This document shows positions 43,485-52,691 of a DNA stretch of 64,000 nucleotides, in pieces. The DNA comes from Variovorax sp. PBL-E5 (GTDB lineage Bacteria; Pseudomonadota; Gammaproteobacteria; Burkholderiales; Burkholderiaceae_C), in assembly GCF_901827185.1 (NCBI RefSeq), contig NZ_LR594671.1, forward strand, positions 2,914,001 through 2,978,000. The letters are read 5' to 3'. Positions within the stretch are counted from its first letter, which is position 1, and each line of letters starts with the position of its first letter. The notes under the pieces were generated by a model. The model ran no database searches, was not told the origin of the DNA, and was given only the letters and a program-made list of their open reading frames with translations. Made by a program: the position numbers and the translations under genes.

Positions 43485-44485
43485 GGCAGTGCGCGCGCAG
43501 CGTCCAGATGCTTCGTGAGCGTGCCCAGGTCGGTGTTGGTACCGCACAGCAGTACACCCACGCGCTGGCCTTTCAACTCTTCGCGCAAGGGTCCGAGCAA
43601 GCCCGCCGTCGCAGCCGCGCAGGCCGGTTCGGGCGAGAGCTTGAGCTCCTCGAACAGATTCACCATCGCGCGGCGGATCTGGTCGTCCGAGACCGTCACC
43701 AGCTGGTCGACATTCCTGCGGCACAGCGTGTAGCTGTAGGCCTCGGTGTGCGGCGCCATCAGGCTGTCGGCAATGCCCTGCATCGGGCCCATCTTGATCG
43801 GGCCGCCGGTCTCGAAGCTCTGCGCCATGGCGTCCGCGCACTCGGGTTCCACGCCATAGACCTTGCATGCAGGCTGCACCAGCTTGAACGCAGTGGCAAC
43901 GCCCGCCATGAGCCCGCCGCCGCCGATCGGCACGATCACCGCATCGAGCTTCGGCGCCTGCATCGCCCACTCGTAACCGAGCGTGGCCGTGCCCAGCACC
44001 GTGCGGTAAGTGCTGAAGGGATGCACGAAGAAGCGCCCTTCTTCCTTCTCGATCTGATGCACGCGCTCGAACGCCGCCGCGCCGTTGTCGGCCATCACGA
44101 CCTCGGCGCCGTATTGATGGCACAGGCCGACGCGGAACGGGCTCGCGGTCTTGATCATCACCACCTTGGCGCTGATGCCCAGCTTCATCGCCGCATAGGC
44201 GACCGCGACCGCATGATTGCCCGCGCTCACGCAGGTCACGCCTGCCTTGCGCTGTTCGGGGCTGAGCGCCAGCAGGTTGGAGAAGGCCCCGCGCGCCTTG
44301 AAGGTGCCGCTGGCCTGCAGCAGCTCGAACTTGAAGTTGATGCGGGCGTCGGGCAGCGTGGAGAGCGCGTCCTTGTCCAGCGTCGGCGTCGCGTACACAT
44401 AGGGCTTCAGCGCGTTCGCCAGTTCGCGGATGGCGTCCAGCGTCGGCACCGGTTGGCCGTCTATGAGATCGGGAGTCTGGGTCAT
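43481..44485 (-). CDS. Threonine dehydratase-like PLP enzyme, BhcB/EutB type
   Basis: This 334-residue fold-type II PLP enzyme has the catalytic Lys63 (ASGTFKARGAFSNLL), VSAGNHAVAVAYAAMKLGI, the phosphate-binding PIGGGGLMAGVATA, and a C-terminal SPEPACAAATAGLL...LLCGTNTD. There is no ACT regulatory domain, so it is catabolic rather than isoleucine-biosynthetic. Homologues act on threonine, serine or beta-hydroxyaspartate (BhcB), and similar enzymes sit next to cyclodeaminase-family reductases in hydroxyectoine and beta-hydroxyaspartate pathways. It lies 31 bases after the MHS transporter gene and overlaps the reductase gene. Confidence 0.9.
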   Translation of the reverse strand: MTQTPDLIDGQPVPTLDAIRELANALKPYVYATPTLDKDALSTLPDARINFKFELLQASGTFKARGAFSNLLALSPEQRKAGVTCVSAGNHAVAVAYAAMKLGISAKVVMIKTASPFRVGLCHQYGAEVVMADNGAAAFERVHQIEKEEGRFFVHPFSTYRTVLGTATLGYEWAMQAPKLDAVIVPIGGGGLMAGVATAFKLVQPACKVYGVEPECADAMAQSFETGGPIKMGPMQGIADSLMAPHTEAYSYTLCRRNVDQLVTVSDDQIRRAMVNLFEELKLSPEPACAAATAGLLGPLREELKGQRVGVLLCGTNTDLGTLTKHLDAARALP

Positions 44486-44516
44486 TGATGAATGTCGAAT
44501 GCGTTGAATGTTCTTG

Positions 44517-45809
44517 CTACTTGAAGCCGAGCCGGCTGCGCGTGAACAACAGCGCGACGATGCTGACGATGGCGGCGAAGATCAGGTAATAGCTGGGCGA
44601 CAGCTTGTCGTGGGTCACGCTGATCAGCCAGGTCAGGATGAAGGGCGCGAAGCCGCCGAAGATCGTCACGGCCGTGTTGTAGCTCAAGGACAGCCCGGTC
44701 GTGCGGGTCTGGGTCGGAAACAGTTCAGACAAGAGGGCCGGCACCGGCGCGAAGTACGCGGTCATCAGGAAGCCGAAGACGATCTCCACCAGCAGCAGCG
44801 TGCCGAAGCTGGGCCGCGCGACCAGGAGCGCGAACATCGGATAGATCAGCACCAGCAGCAAGACCGCGGCGGTCAGCATGATGCGCACGCGGCCCACGGT
44901 GTCCGAGAGGTGGCCGATGAAGGGCGCGAGCAGCATCTGGATCAAGCCGACCATCAGGGTGGCGGTGAACACCACCGAAGCCGGCACACCGAGCTGCTTG
45001 ACGCCGTAGGTCGGCATGAAGAGCACCAGGTAGGTGGCCACCGTGCCCAGGATCACGATGCCGATCGCCAGCAGCAGGCGCTCCTTCTGGTCGCGAAAGG
45101 TGTCGCGCAACGGCGTGGTCGTGGCTTGGATCTGCGCGAACTCGGGGCTTTCGTCGACGTTGCGGCGGATGTAGTAGGCGACCGGTCCGATCACGAGGCC
45201 GAAGATGAAGGGAATCCGCCAGCCCCACGCGGCCATCTGCTCGGCCGAGAGCGTGCTGGTGAGCACCGCGCCGAAACCCGCGGCCAACAAGGTGGTCAGG
45301 CCCTGACTGGCGACCTGCCAACTCGAGAAGAAGCCGCGTCGATGCGGCGCGTGCTCCGCCAGGAAGGCGGTGGCGCTGCCGAACTCGCCGCCGGCGGACA
45401 GGCCCTGGATCATCCGCGCCACCACCAGCACGGCCGGCGCGAGCAGGCCGATGCTGCCGTAGGTCGGCACGATGGCGATCAACAGCGTGCCGGTGAACAT
45501 CAGCACGATCGACAGCGTCAGCGCCGCCTTGCGGCCGGAGCGGTCGGCATAGGCGCCGATCAGCACCGCGCCCAGCGGCCGCATGAAGAAGGACACGCCG
45601 AAGGTGCCGAGGGTCAGCAGCAGCGAGACCGTGTCGTCGCCGGTGGGAAAGAACAGCTTCGAGATCGTCGCCGCGAAGAAGCCGTAGACCACGAGGTCGA
45701 ACCACTCGAGCGCATTGCCGATGGATGCCGAGACGACGGCCCGCCAGGGCGGCGTCACGGCCACGGGAGAAAGGCTCTGGAAGCCGGATGGAGCGTGCAC
45801 GTGGGCCAT
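44517..45809 (-). CDS. MFS transporter, metabolite:H+ symporter (MHS) family
   Basis: This 430-residue, 12-helix transporter has MHS signatures: SASIGNALEWFDLVVYGFFAATISKLFFP in the first helix, the DRSGRKAALTLSIVLMF loop, ARMIQGLSAGGEFGSATAFLAEHAP and the second-half loop HLSDTVGRVRIM. The ATG at 45809 gives MAHVHAPSG; the longer open frame is unlike the family. MHS members import organic acids, betaines and amino-acid derivatives with protons. It lies between the deacylase and the dehydratase on one transcript, so its substrate is probably the one degraded by those enzymes. Confidence 0.9.
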   Translation of the reverse strand: MAHVHAPSGFQSLSPVAVTPPWRAVVSASIGNALEWFDLVVYGFFAATISKLFFPTGDDTVSLLLTLGTFGVSFFMRPLGAVLIGAYADRSGRKAALTLSIVLMFTGTLLIAIVPTYGSIGLLAPAVLVVARMIQGLSAGGEFGSATAFLAEHAPHRRGFFSSWQVASQGLTTLLAAGFGAVLTSTLSAEQMAAWGWRIPFIFGLVIGPVAYYIRRNVDESPEFAQIQATTTPLRDTFRDQKERLLLAIGIVILGTVATYLVLFMPTYGVKQLGVPASVVFTATLMVGLIQMLLAPFIGHLSDTVGRVRIMLTAAVLLLVLIYPMFALLVARPSFGTLLLVEIVFGFLMTAYFAPVPALLSELFPTQTRTTGLSLSYNTAVTIFGGFAPFILTWLISVTHDKLSPSYYLIFAAIVSIVALLFTRSRLGFK

Positions 45810-45859
45810 GGTCTTGTCTCTCTTGTCGCTGTTGGAATAGTTCTTCGATGCCCGTGCGT

Positions 45860-47053
45860 TCAGGCCGCGACGGACATGCTGCGGATCAGCTTGCGCAGAA
45901 AGGATTCGCACTGCCCGAGCTGCGCCAGCGTGACGTATTCGTTGGCCTTGTGGGCCTGTTCGATGTTGCCCGGCCCGCAGATCACGGACGGCACGCCCAT
46001 CTGCGCGAACAGGCCGGCCTCGGTGCCGTAGGCCACCTTGCGCACGCCGCGGTCCTGGGTCAACGCGCGCACCAGCTGCGTGATGGCGGCCTGCTCGGAG
46101 GCGTCCAGCGTGGGCGCGATGGCGAGCAGCTCGAACTCGATGGCGGCGGCCGGATGCTCGCCCTTCATCCGCGGCAGCAGCGTGTTCGCCGCGTAGTCCT
46201 TGATGCGTTCGATGATGGCGCCATGGTCCACGCCCGGAAGATTGCGGTATTCGAAGCTGAACTCGCAATCCGCCGGAATGGTGTTGAGCGCGATGCCGCC
46301 CTCGATCAGGCCGGTCTGCAGCGTGGTGAAGGGCACGTCGAAGGCATCGTCGAAAGGGCCGCTCTGGCGGAACGTGTCCGCCTGGTCGCGGATGAAGCAG
46401 ATCAGCCGGGCCGCGTACTCGATCGCATTGAGGCCTTGCGGCGTCAGCGATGAATGCGCCGCATGGCCATGCACGCGGCAGCGGTAGGCATTGATGCCCT
46501 TGTGCGCCACGATGACGCGCATGTCGGTCGGCTCGCCCACGATGCAGCCATTGGCCCGGATGCCGCGCGCCTTCAGGTCCGCCAGCATGTAGGGCGCGCC
46601 GGTGCAGCCCAGTTCCTCGTCGCAGGAGAACGCAAAGTGGATCGGCTCCCGAAGCCGCGCTGCCTTCATCTCGGGCAGCATGGAAAGCGCCACGCCGACG
46701 AAGCCCTTCATGTCGCAGGCGCCGCGGCCGAACAGCTTGCCGTCGCGCACCACGGGTTCGAAGGGGCCGCTGTCCCAGGCCTGGCCGGTGACCGGCACCG
46801 TGTCGGTATGGCCCGAGAGGACGATGCCGCCCTGGGTCGAACCGTCCGCCGCCGGCAGCGTGGCGAAGAGGTTCGCCTTCTTGCCCGTCGCCTCGTGGCT
46901 GAGCATCGACGTGAGGCCCTGTTGTCCGAGGTAGTCCCGGACGGTCTCGATAAGGCCGAGGTTAGACTCGAAACTGGTGGTGTCGAACTGAATCAGCTTC
47001 TCGATCCAGGGGAGCGAAATCGGCGTTGAAGGAGAAGCGTTGCGGGCGTCCAC
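45860..47053 (-). CDS. argE: Acetylornithine deacetylase-like M20 amidohydrolase
   Basis: This 397-residue M20 enzyme has VLSGHTDTVPVTGQAWDSGPFEP, LFGRGACDMKGFVGVALSM (bridging Asp), AFSCDEELGCTGAPYML (catalytic Glu pair), RVHGHAAHSSLTPQGLNAIEYA in the lid and the last ligand in GNIEQAHKANEYVT. It matches the ArgE branch that removes acetyl from N2-acetylornithine. Beta-proteobacteria usually make arginine through ArgJ, so a catabolic deacylase is more likely. It heads the minus-strand operon, with MHS, dehydratase and reductase downstream, and is divergent from the XRE-cupin regulator across 40 bases. Confidence 0.86.
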   Translation of the reverse strand: MDARNASPSTPISLPWIEKLIQFDTTSFESNLGLIETVRDYLGQQGLTSMLSHEATGKKANLFATLPAADGSTQGGIVLSGHTDTVPVTGQAWDSGPFEPVVRDGKLFGRGACDMKGFVGVALSMLPEMKAARLREPIHFAFSCDEELGCTGAPYMLADLKARGIRANGCIVGEPTDMRVIVAHKGINAYRCRVHGHAAHSSLTPQGLNAIEYAARLICFIRDQADTFRQSGPFDDAFDVPFTTLQTGLIEGGIALNTIPADCEFSFEYRNLPGVDHGAIIERIKDYAANTLLPRMKGEHPAAAIEFELLAIAPTLDASEQAAITQLVRALTQDRGVRKVAYGTEAGLFAQMGVPSVICGPGNIEQAHKANEYVTLAQLGQCESFLRKLIRSMSVAA

Positions 47054-47060
47054 GGATTCA

Positions 47061-47086
47061 TCTTATACAAAATTTTTCAGATAAGA
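47061..47086. promoter_or_regulatory. Candidate operator in the argE/regulator divergent gap
   Basis: TCTTAT and ATAAGA form an inverted repeat around a 14-base AT-rich spacer that includes AAAATTTTT. It fills most of the 40-base gap between two divergent starts. The adjacent XRE-cupin protein is the obvious candidate binder. Confidence 0.45.
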
Positions 47087-47093
47087 AAATTTC

Positions 47094-47750
47094 ATGCGGA
47101 CAGCCACGCCCTCTTCGCCCACGTCGCCTGCTCCCTCCGTGCCGAGCCACAGCATCGTGCTGGACAAGACCGAACTCGGCGCACGCCTGCGCAACGCCCG
47201 CCAGGCGCAGCGGCTGACCCTGGCCGCGTTGGCGCAGAAATCACAGGTGTCGTTGGCCTCCATTTCCAAGGCCGAGCGCGGCCTGCTCGCGCTCAGCTAC
47301 GAGAAATTCGCCGCCCTGGCAGGCGCCCTGCAACTGGACCTGTCGACCCTGTTCGGCAGCCAGCCGGCCGGCTTCATCCCCGGCAGCGTGGTGGTGACGC
47401 GCAGCGAGGACGTCGTCGAATACCACTCCGAGCGCTACCTCTACGGCATGCTGGCGACGAAGGTGAGCTCGAAGAAGATGACGCCGATGCTCGGCCGCGT
47501 CGAGGCTCATTCGCTGCTGCGCCCCGGCCAGTTCAGCAAGCATCCGGGCGAGGAATTCATCTTCGTGCTCGACGGCATGCTGGAAATGCATTTCGCCGAC
47601 GGACGCGTCGAGCAGTTGGGCAAGCACGACAGCATCTACTTCGACAGCGGCCTCGGCCACCTGTACGTGAACGGCGGCGATGAAGGCGCGCAGATTCTCG
47701 TGGTCTGCTGCAACCAACCCGGCGGGGCGCTGCTGGACGGCCCGGCCTGA
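47094..47750 (+). CDS. XRE-cupin transcriptional regulator
   Basis: This 218-residue protein has an HTH_3 domain (LGARLRNARQAQRLTLAALAQKSQVSLASISKAERGLLALSYEKFAALAGAL, about 25-78). A C-terminal cupin follows (HPGEEFIFVLDGMLEMHFADGRVEQLGKHDSIYFDSGLGHLYVN, about 150-200), the usual effector-binding module. A Ser/Pro-rich N-terminal segment of 20 residues is unstructured. The start at 47094 has a weak ribosome site; a later GTG is possible. It is divergent from the argE-MHS-dehydratase-reductase operon and likely controls it, possibly with an amino-acid ligand. Confidence 0.87.
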   Translation: MRTATPSSPTSPAPSVPSHSIVLDKTELGARLRNARQAQRLTLAALAQKSQVSLASISKAERGLLALSYEKFAALAGALQLDLSTLFGSQPAGFIPGSVVVTRSEDVVEYHSERYLYGMLATKVSSKKMTPMLGRVEAHSLLRPGQFSKHPGEEFIFVLDGMLEMHFADGRVEQLGKHDSIYFDSGLGHLYVNGGDEGAQILVVCCNQPGGALLDGPA

Positions 47751-47813
47751 ACGAAGACGCCACACGGTCGCGGGCGATACACTGCCCCGCTGCATTTTTC
47801 CAGGAGACACAGC

Positions 47814-48575
47814 GTGCGCGTCAAGGACAAATCCATCATCGTCACCGGTGCCGGCGGCGGCATCGGCGAAGGCATCGCCAAGCGGCTCGCGGCCGAAGGT
47901 GCGCAAGTCATCGTCAACGACATCAATTCCGCGCTGGGCGAACAGGTGGTCGAGGCCATCCTGCGCGCAGGCGGCCGCGCTTCTTTCTTCGCGGCCGACG
48001 TCACGAAGTCGGCCGAAGTCAAGGCGCTGGTCGAGGCCGCGGTCCAGCGCCACGGCAAGCTCGACGTCATGGTCAACAACGCCGGCTGGACGCACCGCAA
48101 CCGTCCGGCGCTGGAAGTGAGCGAGGAGGAGTTCGACCGCTGCTATGCCGTCAACGTCAAGAGCATCTACCTCTCGACGGTGCATGCGGTCCCGGCCTTC
48201 CGCGCCAATGGCGGCGGCTCGTTCATCAACATCGCCTCCACGGCCGGCGTGCGCCCGCGCCCCGGCCTCACCTGGTACAACGGCTCCAAGGGCGCGGTCA
48301 TCACCACCAGCAAGTCGCTCGCCGCCGAGCTCGGCCCGGACAACATCCGCGTCAATTGCCTGAACCCGGTGTTCAACCCCGACACCGGCCTCGCGGCCGA
48401 ATTCGCCGGCGGCCCGCTCACCGAAGAACGCAAGGCCAAGTTCCGCGCCACCATCCCGCTCGGGCGCTTCTCCACCGCGCTCGACGTCGCCAACGCGGCG
48501 CTCTACCTGGCGAGCGACGAGGCGTCCTTCATCAGCGGCGTCTGCATCGAGGTCGATGGCGCGCGCTGCGTCTAA
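47814..48575 (+). CDS. Short-chain dehydrogenase/reductase
   Basis: This 253-residue classical SDR starts with GTG at 47814, with AGGAGA 6 bases upstream. The cofactor motif is TGAGGGIGEGI, the Asp after VIVNDI favours NAD, NNAG lies at about 87-90, Ser near 141 and YNGSK (Tyr-x3-Lys) near 155-159. The end ASFISGVCIEVDGARCV is typical. It may oxidise a hydroxy acid or reduce a keto acid. It lies 63 bases after the XRE-cupin gene on the same strand and may belong to the same catabolic function. Confidence 0.9.
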   Translation: MRVKDKSIIVTGAGGGIGEGIAKRLAAEGAQVIVNDINSALGEQVVEAILRAGGRASFFAADVTKSAEVKALVEAAVQRHGKLDVMVNNAGWTHRNRPALEVSEEEFDRCYAVNVKSIYLSTVHAVPAFRANGGGSFINIASTAGVRPRPGLTWYNGSKGAVITTSKSLAAELGPDNIRVNCLNPVFNPDTGLAAEFAGGPLTEERKAKFRATIPLGRFSTALDVANAALYLASDEASFISGVCIEVDGARCV

Positions 48576-48630
48576 ATAAGTACCCTTGGAGGCCGCGCGG
48601 CGCAGGCGATGCGTTAAATTGGCCTTTCCC

Positions 48631-49752
48631 ATGAGCCAGCACGTCGTCCCCGTCTCCGAGATCGGCCGCCCCCGCCGCGTTGCGGCGTTGCCGGAGCGTG
48701 CGGTGCCGGCCACCGGCGTGCTGCTCGACCGGCTGGCCCGGCCGCTGACCGATCTGCGCATCAGCGTGACCGACCGCTGCAACTTCCGCTGCAGCTACTG
48801 CATGCCGAAAGAAGTGTTCGACAAGGACTACCACTACCTTCCGCACAGCGCGCTGCTGAGCTTCGAGGAAATCACCCGGCTCGCACGCATCTTCGCGACG
48901 CACGGCGTGCGCAAGATCCGGCTCACCGGCGGCGAGCCGCTGTTGCGCAAGAACCTGGAACGGCTGGTCGAGCAACTGGCCGCGCTGCGCACGCCCGAGG
49001 GCCAGGCGCTGGACCTCACGCTGACCACCAATGGCTCTCTGCTCGCGCGCAAGGCCGCGGCGCTGAAGGCCGCAGGTCTCCAGCGCGTGACCGTGAGCCT
49101 CGACGGCCTCGACGACGCCGTGTTCCGCAGCATGAACGACGTCGACTTTCCGGTGGCCGAAGTCCTCGCAGGCATCGATGCGGCCCAGGCCGCGGGGCTC
49201 GGAACGGTCAAGGTCAACATGGTCGTCAAGCGCGGCACCAACGAGCAGGAAGTGCTGCCGATGGCGCGGCACTTCCGCGGCACGGGCGTGGTGCTGCGCT
49301 TCATCGAGTACATGGACGTCGGCGCCACCAACGGCTGGCGCATGGACGAGGTGCTGCCTTCGGCCGAGGTGGTGCGCCGCATCGCCGAGGAATTTCCGCT
49401 CGCGCCGCTCGAGGCCAGCGCGCCGGGCGAGACCGCGCAGCGCTGGGCCTACCGCGATGGCGGCGGCGAGATCGGCGTGATCAGCAGCGTGACGCAGGCC
49501 TTCTGCCACGATTGCAGCCGGGCACGCCTGTCGACCGAGGGCAGGCTCTACCTGTGCCTGTTCGCCAGTGCCGGCCACGACCTGCGCCCGCTGTTGCGTG
49601 GCGATGCCGACGACACGCAGATCGCGTCGGCCGTCGGCCGCATCTGGCAGGGCCGCACCGACCGCTACTCCGAACTGCGGGCGCTGCGCGGCCCCGACGA
49701 CGGCGACGCGTCCGCGCCACGCCGCGTCGAGATGAGCTACATCGGCGGATGA
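48631..49752 (+). CDS. moaA: GTP 3',8-cyclase, molybdenum cofactor synthesis
   Basis: This 373-residue radical SAM enzyme starts the molybdenum cofactor pathway. The N-terminal cluster is [14 protein letters not shown] (Cys-x3-Cys-x2-Cys). [23 protein letters not shown] and [10 protein letters not shown] follow. The second cluster is visible in [21 protein letters not shown]. The final GG of MSYIGG, essential for activity, is present. An N-terminal ~40-residue extension rich in Val/Arg/Pro is common in betaproteobacteria. It overlaps mobA in ATGA, so moaA-mobA-moeA are translated together. Confidence 0.96.
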   Translation: MSQHVVPVSEIGRPRRVAALPERAVPATGVLLDRLARPLTDLRISVTDRCNFRCSYCMPKEVFDKDYHYLPHSALLSFEEITRLARIFATHGVRKIRLTGGEPLLRKNLERLVEQLAALRTPEGQALDLTLTTNGSLLARKAAALKAAGLQRVTVSLDGLDDAVFRSMNDVDFPVAEVLAGIDAAQAAGLGTVKVNMVVKRGTNEQEVLPMARHFRGTGVVLRFIEYMDVGATNGWRMDEVLPSAEVVRRIAEEFPLAPLEASAPGETAQRWAYRDGGGEIGVISSVTQAFCHDCSRARLSTEGRLYLCLFASAGHDLRPLLRGDADDTQIASAVGRIWQGRTDRYSELRALRGPDDGDASAPRRVEMSYIGG

Positions 49753-50396
49753 GCATGGCAGGCGCCATCGCTGCCGCCGAGATCACCGGGCTCGTGCTCG
49801 CCGGCGGCCGTGGCTCGCGCATGGGCGGCATCGACAAGGGCCTGCAGAACTTCAACGGCGTGCCGCTCGCCATGAATGCGGTCACGCGGCTCGGCCAGCA
49901 GGTCGGCCGGATCATGGTCAATGCCAACCGCAATCTCCCCACCTACGCATCCTTCGGCGCCCCGGTGTGGCCGGATGGACTGGCCGACTATGCCGGCCCG
50001 CTCGCCGGCTTCCTGATCGGGTTGGAGCATTGCGAAACGCCCTACCTGCTCACGGTGCCCTGCGACACGCCGCTGTTCCCGCTCGACCTGGCGAGCCGGC
50101 TGGCCGGCGCGCTGGCGGCCGCCGATGCCGAGATCGCGATGGTCGATGCGCCCGAAGCCATCGCCGCAGCGGATGCCGCGCCGGTGCGGCGGCCGCAGCC
50201 CGTGTTCTGCCTGCTGCGCAAGACCCTGCTCGACAGCCTGCTGCGCTTCACGCAGGACGGTGGCCGCAAGATCGACGCCTGGACGGCGCAGCACCGCACG
50301 GTGCTCGTTCCCTTCGGTCGCGCCGGCGATGCGCCCGACGCCTTCTTCAACGCCAACACGCTCGCGGAACTGCACGCGCTGGAAGCTTCGAGATGA
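49749..50396 (+). CDS. mobA: Molybdenum cofactor guanylyltransferase
   Basis: This 215-residue enzyme attaches GMP to Mo-molybdopterin to form the bis-MGD cofactor. The nucleotide-binding [19 protein letters not shown] (about 14-32), [20 protein letters not shown] and [12 protein letters not shown] (metal-binding Asp) are all visible. The C-terminal [13 protein letters not shown] is typical. The start overlaps the moaA stop in ATGA. The bis-MGD form serves DMSO-reductase-family enzymes; the CoxL-like protein at 10.6 kb needs the cytosine dinucleotide form instead, which requires MocA elsewhere. Confidence 0.95.
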   Translation: MSMAGAIAAAEITGLVLAGGRGSRMGGIDKGLQNFNGVPLAMNAVTRLGQQVGRIMVNANRNLPTYASFGAPVWPDGLADYAGPLAGFLIGLEHCETPYLLTVPCDTPLFPLDLASRLAGALAAADAEIAMVDAPEAIAAADAAPVRRPQPVFCLLRKTLLDSLLRFTQDGGRKIDAWTAQHRTVLVPFGRAGDAPDAFFNANTLAELHALEASR

Positions 50397-51706
50397 CGAG
50401 CGTCGCGGAGATCGCCGGCGCCCTGGCCGGCTACGACCCCCAGGCCCTCGGCGTCGATGACGTGCGCGCGTTCCTGGCCCGGCTGGCGGCGCCCGCGGTC
50501 GTGACGCAGAGCGAGCGCATTGCACTGCGCGACGCGCTCGGCCGCGTGCTGGCCGAGGCCATCGTGTCGCCGGTCAGCGTGCCGCCGCACGACAACTCGG
50601 CGATGGACGGCTTCGCGTTCGACGGCGCCCTCCTCCAAGGCGACGCGTCCATCGACACCTCGGTGAGTCTGCGCGTGGTCGGCACGGCGTTGGCCGGCGC
50701 GGCATGGCGCGGCACGGTCGGCACAGGCGAGGCGGTGAAGATCATGACCGGTGCGATGATGCCCGCCGGTCTCGACACCGTGATCCCGCAGGAGTTCTGC
50801 AACATCGAAGGCGATGCGGTCCGCTTCCCCGCCAAGGTGCTGCGACGCGGCGACAACCGCCGCTTCGCCGGCGAGGACCTGATGCAGGGCCAGCCCGCGC
50901 TGCAGCGCGGCGAGCGCCTCTCGCCAGCCGCGCTGGGCATGGTCGCCAGCCTCGGGCTGCCGATGGTGCCGGTGCTGCGCCGGCTGCGCGTCGCCTATTT
51001 CTCCACCGGCGACGAGATCCTGAGTCTGGGCGAGGTGCCGCGCGAGGGCGCGGTCTACGACAGCAACCGCTACACCGTGTTCGGCCTGCTCACGCGGCTC
51101 GGCTGCGAAGTGATCGACCTCGGCCTGGTGCGCGACGACCCGGGCTCGCTCGAATCCGCGCTGCGCCGCGCCGCCACGGAGGCCGACGCCATCATCACCA
51201 GCGGCGGCGTCAGCGTCGGCGAAGCGGACCATACGCGCGCCGTGATGCAGCAGCTCGGCGACATGGCCTTCTGGCGCGTCGCCATGCGGCCCGGCCGGCC
51301 GATGGCGGTCGGGCGGATCCCGCGGCGCGGCGACGGCGAAGGCGCTGCCGTGCTGTTCGGCCTGCCCGGCAACCCGGTCGCGGTGATGGTGACTTTCCTG
51401 GCCTTCGTGCGGCCGGCGCTGCTGCAGATGATGGGCTGCAACGAGGCCTGCGCTGCGCCGCCGCCGCTGCTGCGCGCAACCAGCGTCGGCGCGATCCGCA
51501 AGAAGCCCGGCCGCACCGAGTACCAGCGCGGCTGGGTGCAGACGGTGCCCGGCGCGCTGCCCGAGGTGCGCATTGCCGGCAACCAGGGCTCGGGCGTGCT
51601 GAGCTCCATGGTCGAAGCCAACGGCCTGGTCGTGCTGCACCATGACCAGGGCAGCGTGGCGGCGGGCGAGCCGGTCGACGTGATGATGTTCGACGGCATG
51701 GTGTAG
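50393..51706 (+). CDS. moeA: Molybdopterin molybdenumtransferase
   Basis: This 437-residue enzyme inserts molybdate into adenylylated molybdopterin. Domains are visible in the MoeA order: [53 protein letters not shown], then the MoCF fold [51 protein letters not shown] and [13 protein letters not shown]. The start overlaps the mobA stop in ATGA. The gene is followed 18 bases later by a cyclic-nucleotide-binding protein. Confidence 0.96.
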   Translation: MTSVAEIAGALAGYDPQALGVDDVRAFLARLAAPAVVTQSERIALRDALGRVLAEAIVSPVSVPPHDNSAMDGFAFDGALLQGDASIDTSVSLRVVGTALAGAAWRGTVGTGEAVKIMTGAMMPAGLDTVIPQEFCNIEGDAVRFPAKVLRRGDNRRFAGEDLMQGQPALQRGERLSPAALGMVASLGLPMVPVLRRLRVAYFSTGDEILSLGEVPREGAVYDSNRYTVFGLLTRLGCEVIDLGLVRDDPGSLESALRRAATEADAIITSGGVSVGEADHTRAVMQQLGDMAFWRVAMRPGRPMAVGRIPRRGDGEGAAVLFGLPGNPVAVMVTFLAFVRPALLQMMGCNEACAAPPPLLRATSVGAIRKKPGRTEYQRGWVQTVPGALPEVRIAGNQGSGVLSSMVEANGLVVLHHDQGSVAAGEPVDVMMFDGMV

Positions 51707-51724
51707 CCCTTACAGGAAACACCC

Positions 51725-52219
51725 ATGCTCGCGGCGCGGATCGAGATGATGCAGCAGATGCCGATCTTCGGCGCCATCGGTGCGGAGGCGATCGAATTCC
51801 TGCTGGCGCCGGCGCCGCTGGTCACGGTCCGGGGCGGCGACTTCTTCTTCCGCGAAGGCGATCCGGCGGCCAGCATGTTCGTCCTCGAAACAGGGCACGT
51901 GACGGTGTCGAAGAGCTGGCAGGGCCACGAGCTTCTGCTGCGGCGCTTCGCGCCCGGCGATTGCTTCGGCGAGATGGCGCTGCTGGACCTGTTTCCGCGC
52001 AGCGCGTCGGTGCGCGCGGACGAGGACTGCGACGCGATCGAGCTCACGCCCGAGAACCTCTATCGCCTCTTCGAGCGCGATGCCGAGCAGTTCGCGCTGA
52101 TCCAGATGAACATCGGGCGCGAGATGAGCCGCCGCCTGCGCGCGACCGACGAGCTGCTGTTTCGCGCGCGCATGGGCGAGACGCTGGAGGCGCCGCAGCG
52201 CATCGCGCGGGCGTCCTAG
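51725..52219 (+). CDS. Cyclic-nucleotide-binding domain protein without HTH
   Basis: This 164-residue protein is little more than one Crp-like nucleotide-binding domain: GGDFFFREGDPAASMFVLETGHVTVSK, LRRFAPGDCFGEMALLDLFPRSASVRADED (phosphate-binding cassette FGEMALLD...RSASV). A helical C-terminus follows that does not read as a winged helix. It therefore cannot act as a Crp-type DNA-binding regulator alone. It follows moeA closely, probably on the same transcript. A partner protein or a membrane role is possible. Confidence 0.83.
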   Translation: MLAARIEMMQQMPIFGAIGAEAIEFLLAPAPLVTVRGGDFFFREGDPAASMFVLETGHVTVSKSWQGHELLLRRFAPGDCFGEMALLDLFPRSASVRADEDCDAIELTPENLYRLFERDAEQFALIQMNIGREMSRRLRATDELLFRARMGETLEAPQRIARAS

Positions 52220-52241
52220 GCAATCGGCCGGGACGCGCCCC

Positions 52242-52691
52242 TCAGAGCCGCCCCAGCGCCCGCTGCACGCCCTTGTTGGCCAGTGCATCGGCACGTTCGT
52301 TGCCGGGGTCGCCGGAGTGCCCCTTGACCCAGCGCCATTCGATCTGATGTCCGCCTTCGGCCACCAGTTTGTCGAGTTCCTGCCAGAGCTCGACATTCTT
52401 GACCGGCTGCTTGGTGGAGGTTCGCCAGCCCTTGGCCTTCCAGCCGCGAATCCATTCGGTGATGCCCATGCGCACGTACTGGCTGTCCAGATACAGGACG
52501 ACCTTGCACGGCCGCTTGAGCGCACCCAGGCCCTCGATCACCGCCTTGAGTTCCATGCGGTTGTTGGTTGTGTTGAGCTCCCCGCCGAACAGGTCCTTCT
52601 CCGTCTCGCCCGACTTGAGCCATGCGCCCCAGCCGCCGGGGCCGGGGTTGCCCTTGCAGGCGCCGTCGGTGTAGATCTGCACTTCGTTCAA
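52242..52691 (-). CDS. rnhA: Ribonuclease HI
   Basis: This 149-residue enzyme cuts RNA in RNA-DNA hybrids. The catalytic Asp-Glu-Asp-Asp set is visible: [59 protein letters not shown]. The likely start is TTG at 52691 (AGGA 8 bases upstream), overlapping the stop of the methyltransferase as TTGA; no ATG is available. It is the second gene of a two-gene minus-strand unit. Confidence 0.95.
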   Translation of the reverse strand: MNEVQIYTDGACKGNPGPGGWGAWLKSGETEKDLFGGELNTTNNRMELKAVIEGLGALKRPCKVVLYLDSQYVRMGITEWIRGWKAKGWRTSTKQPVKNVELWQELDKLVAEGGHQIEWRWVKGHSGDPGNERADALANKGVQRALGRL

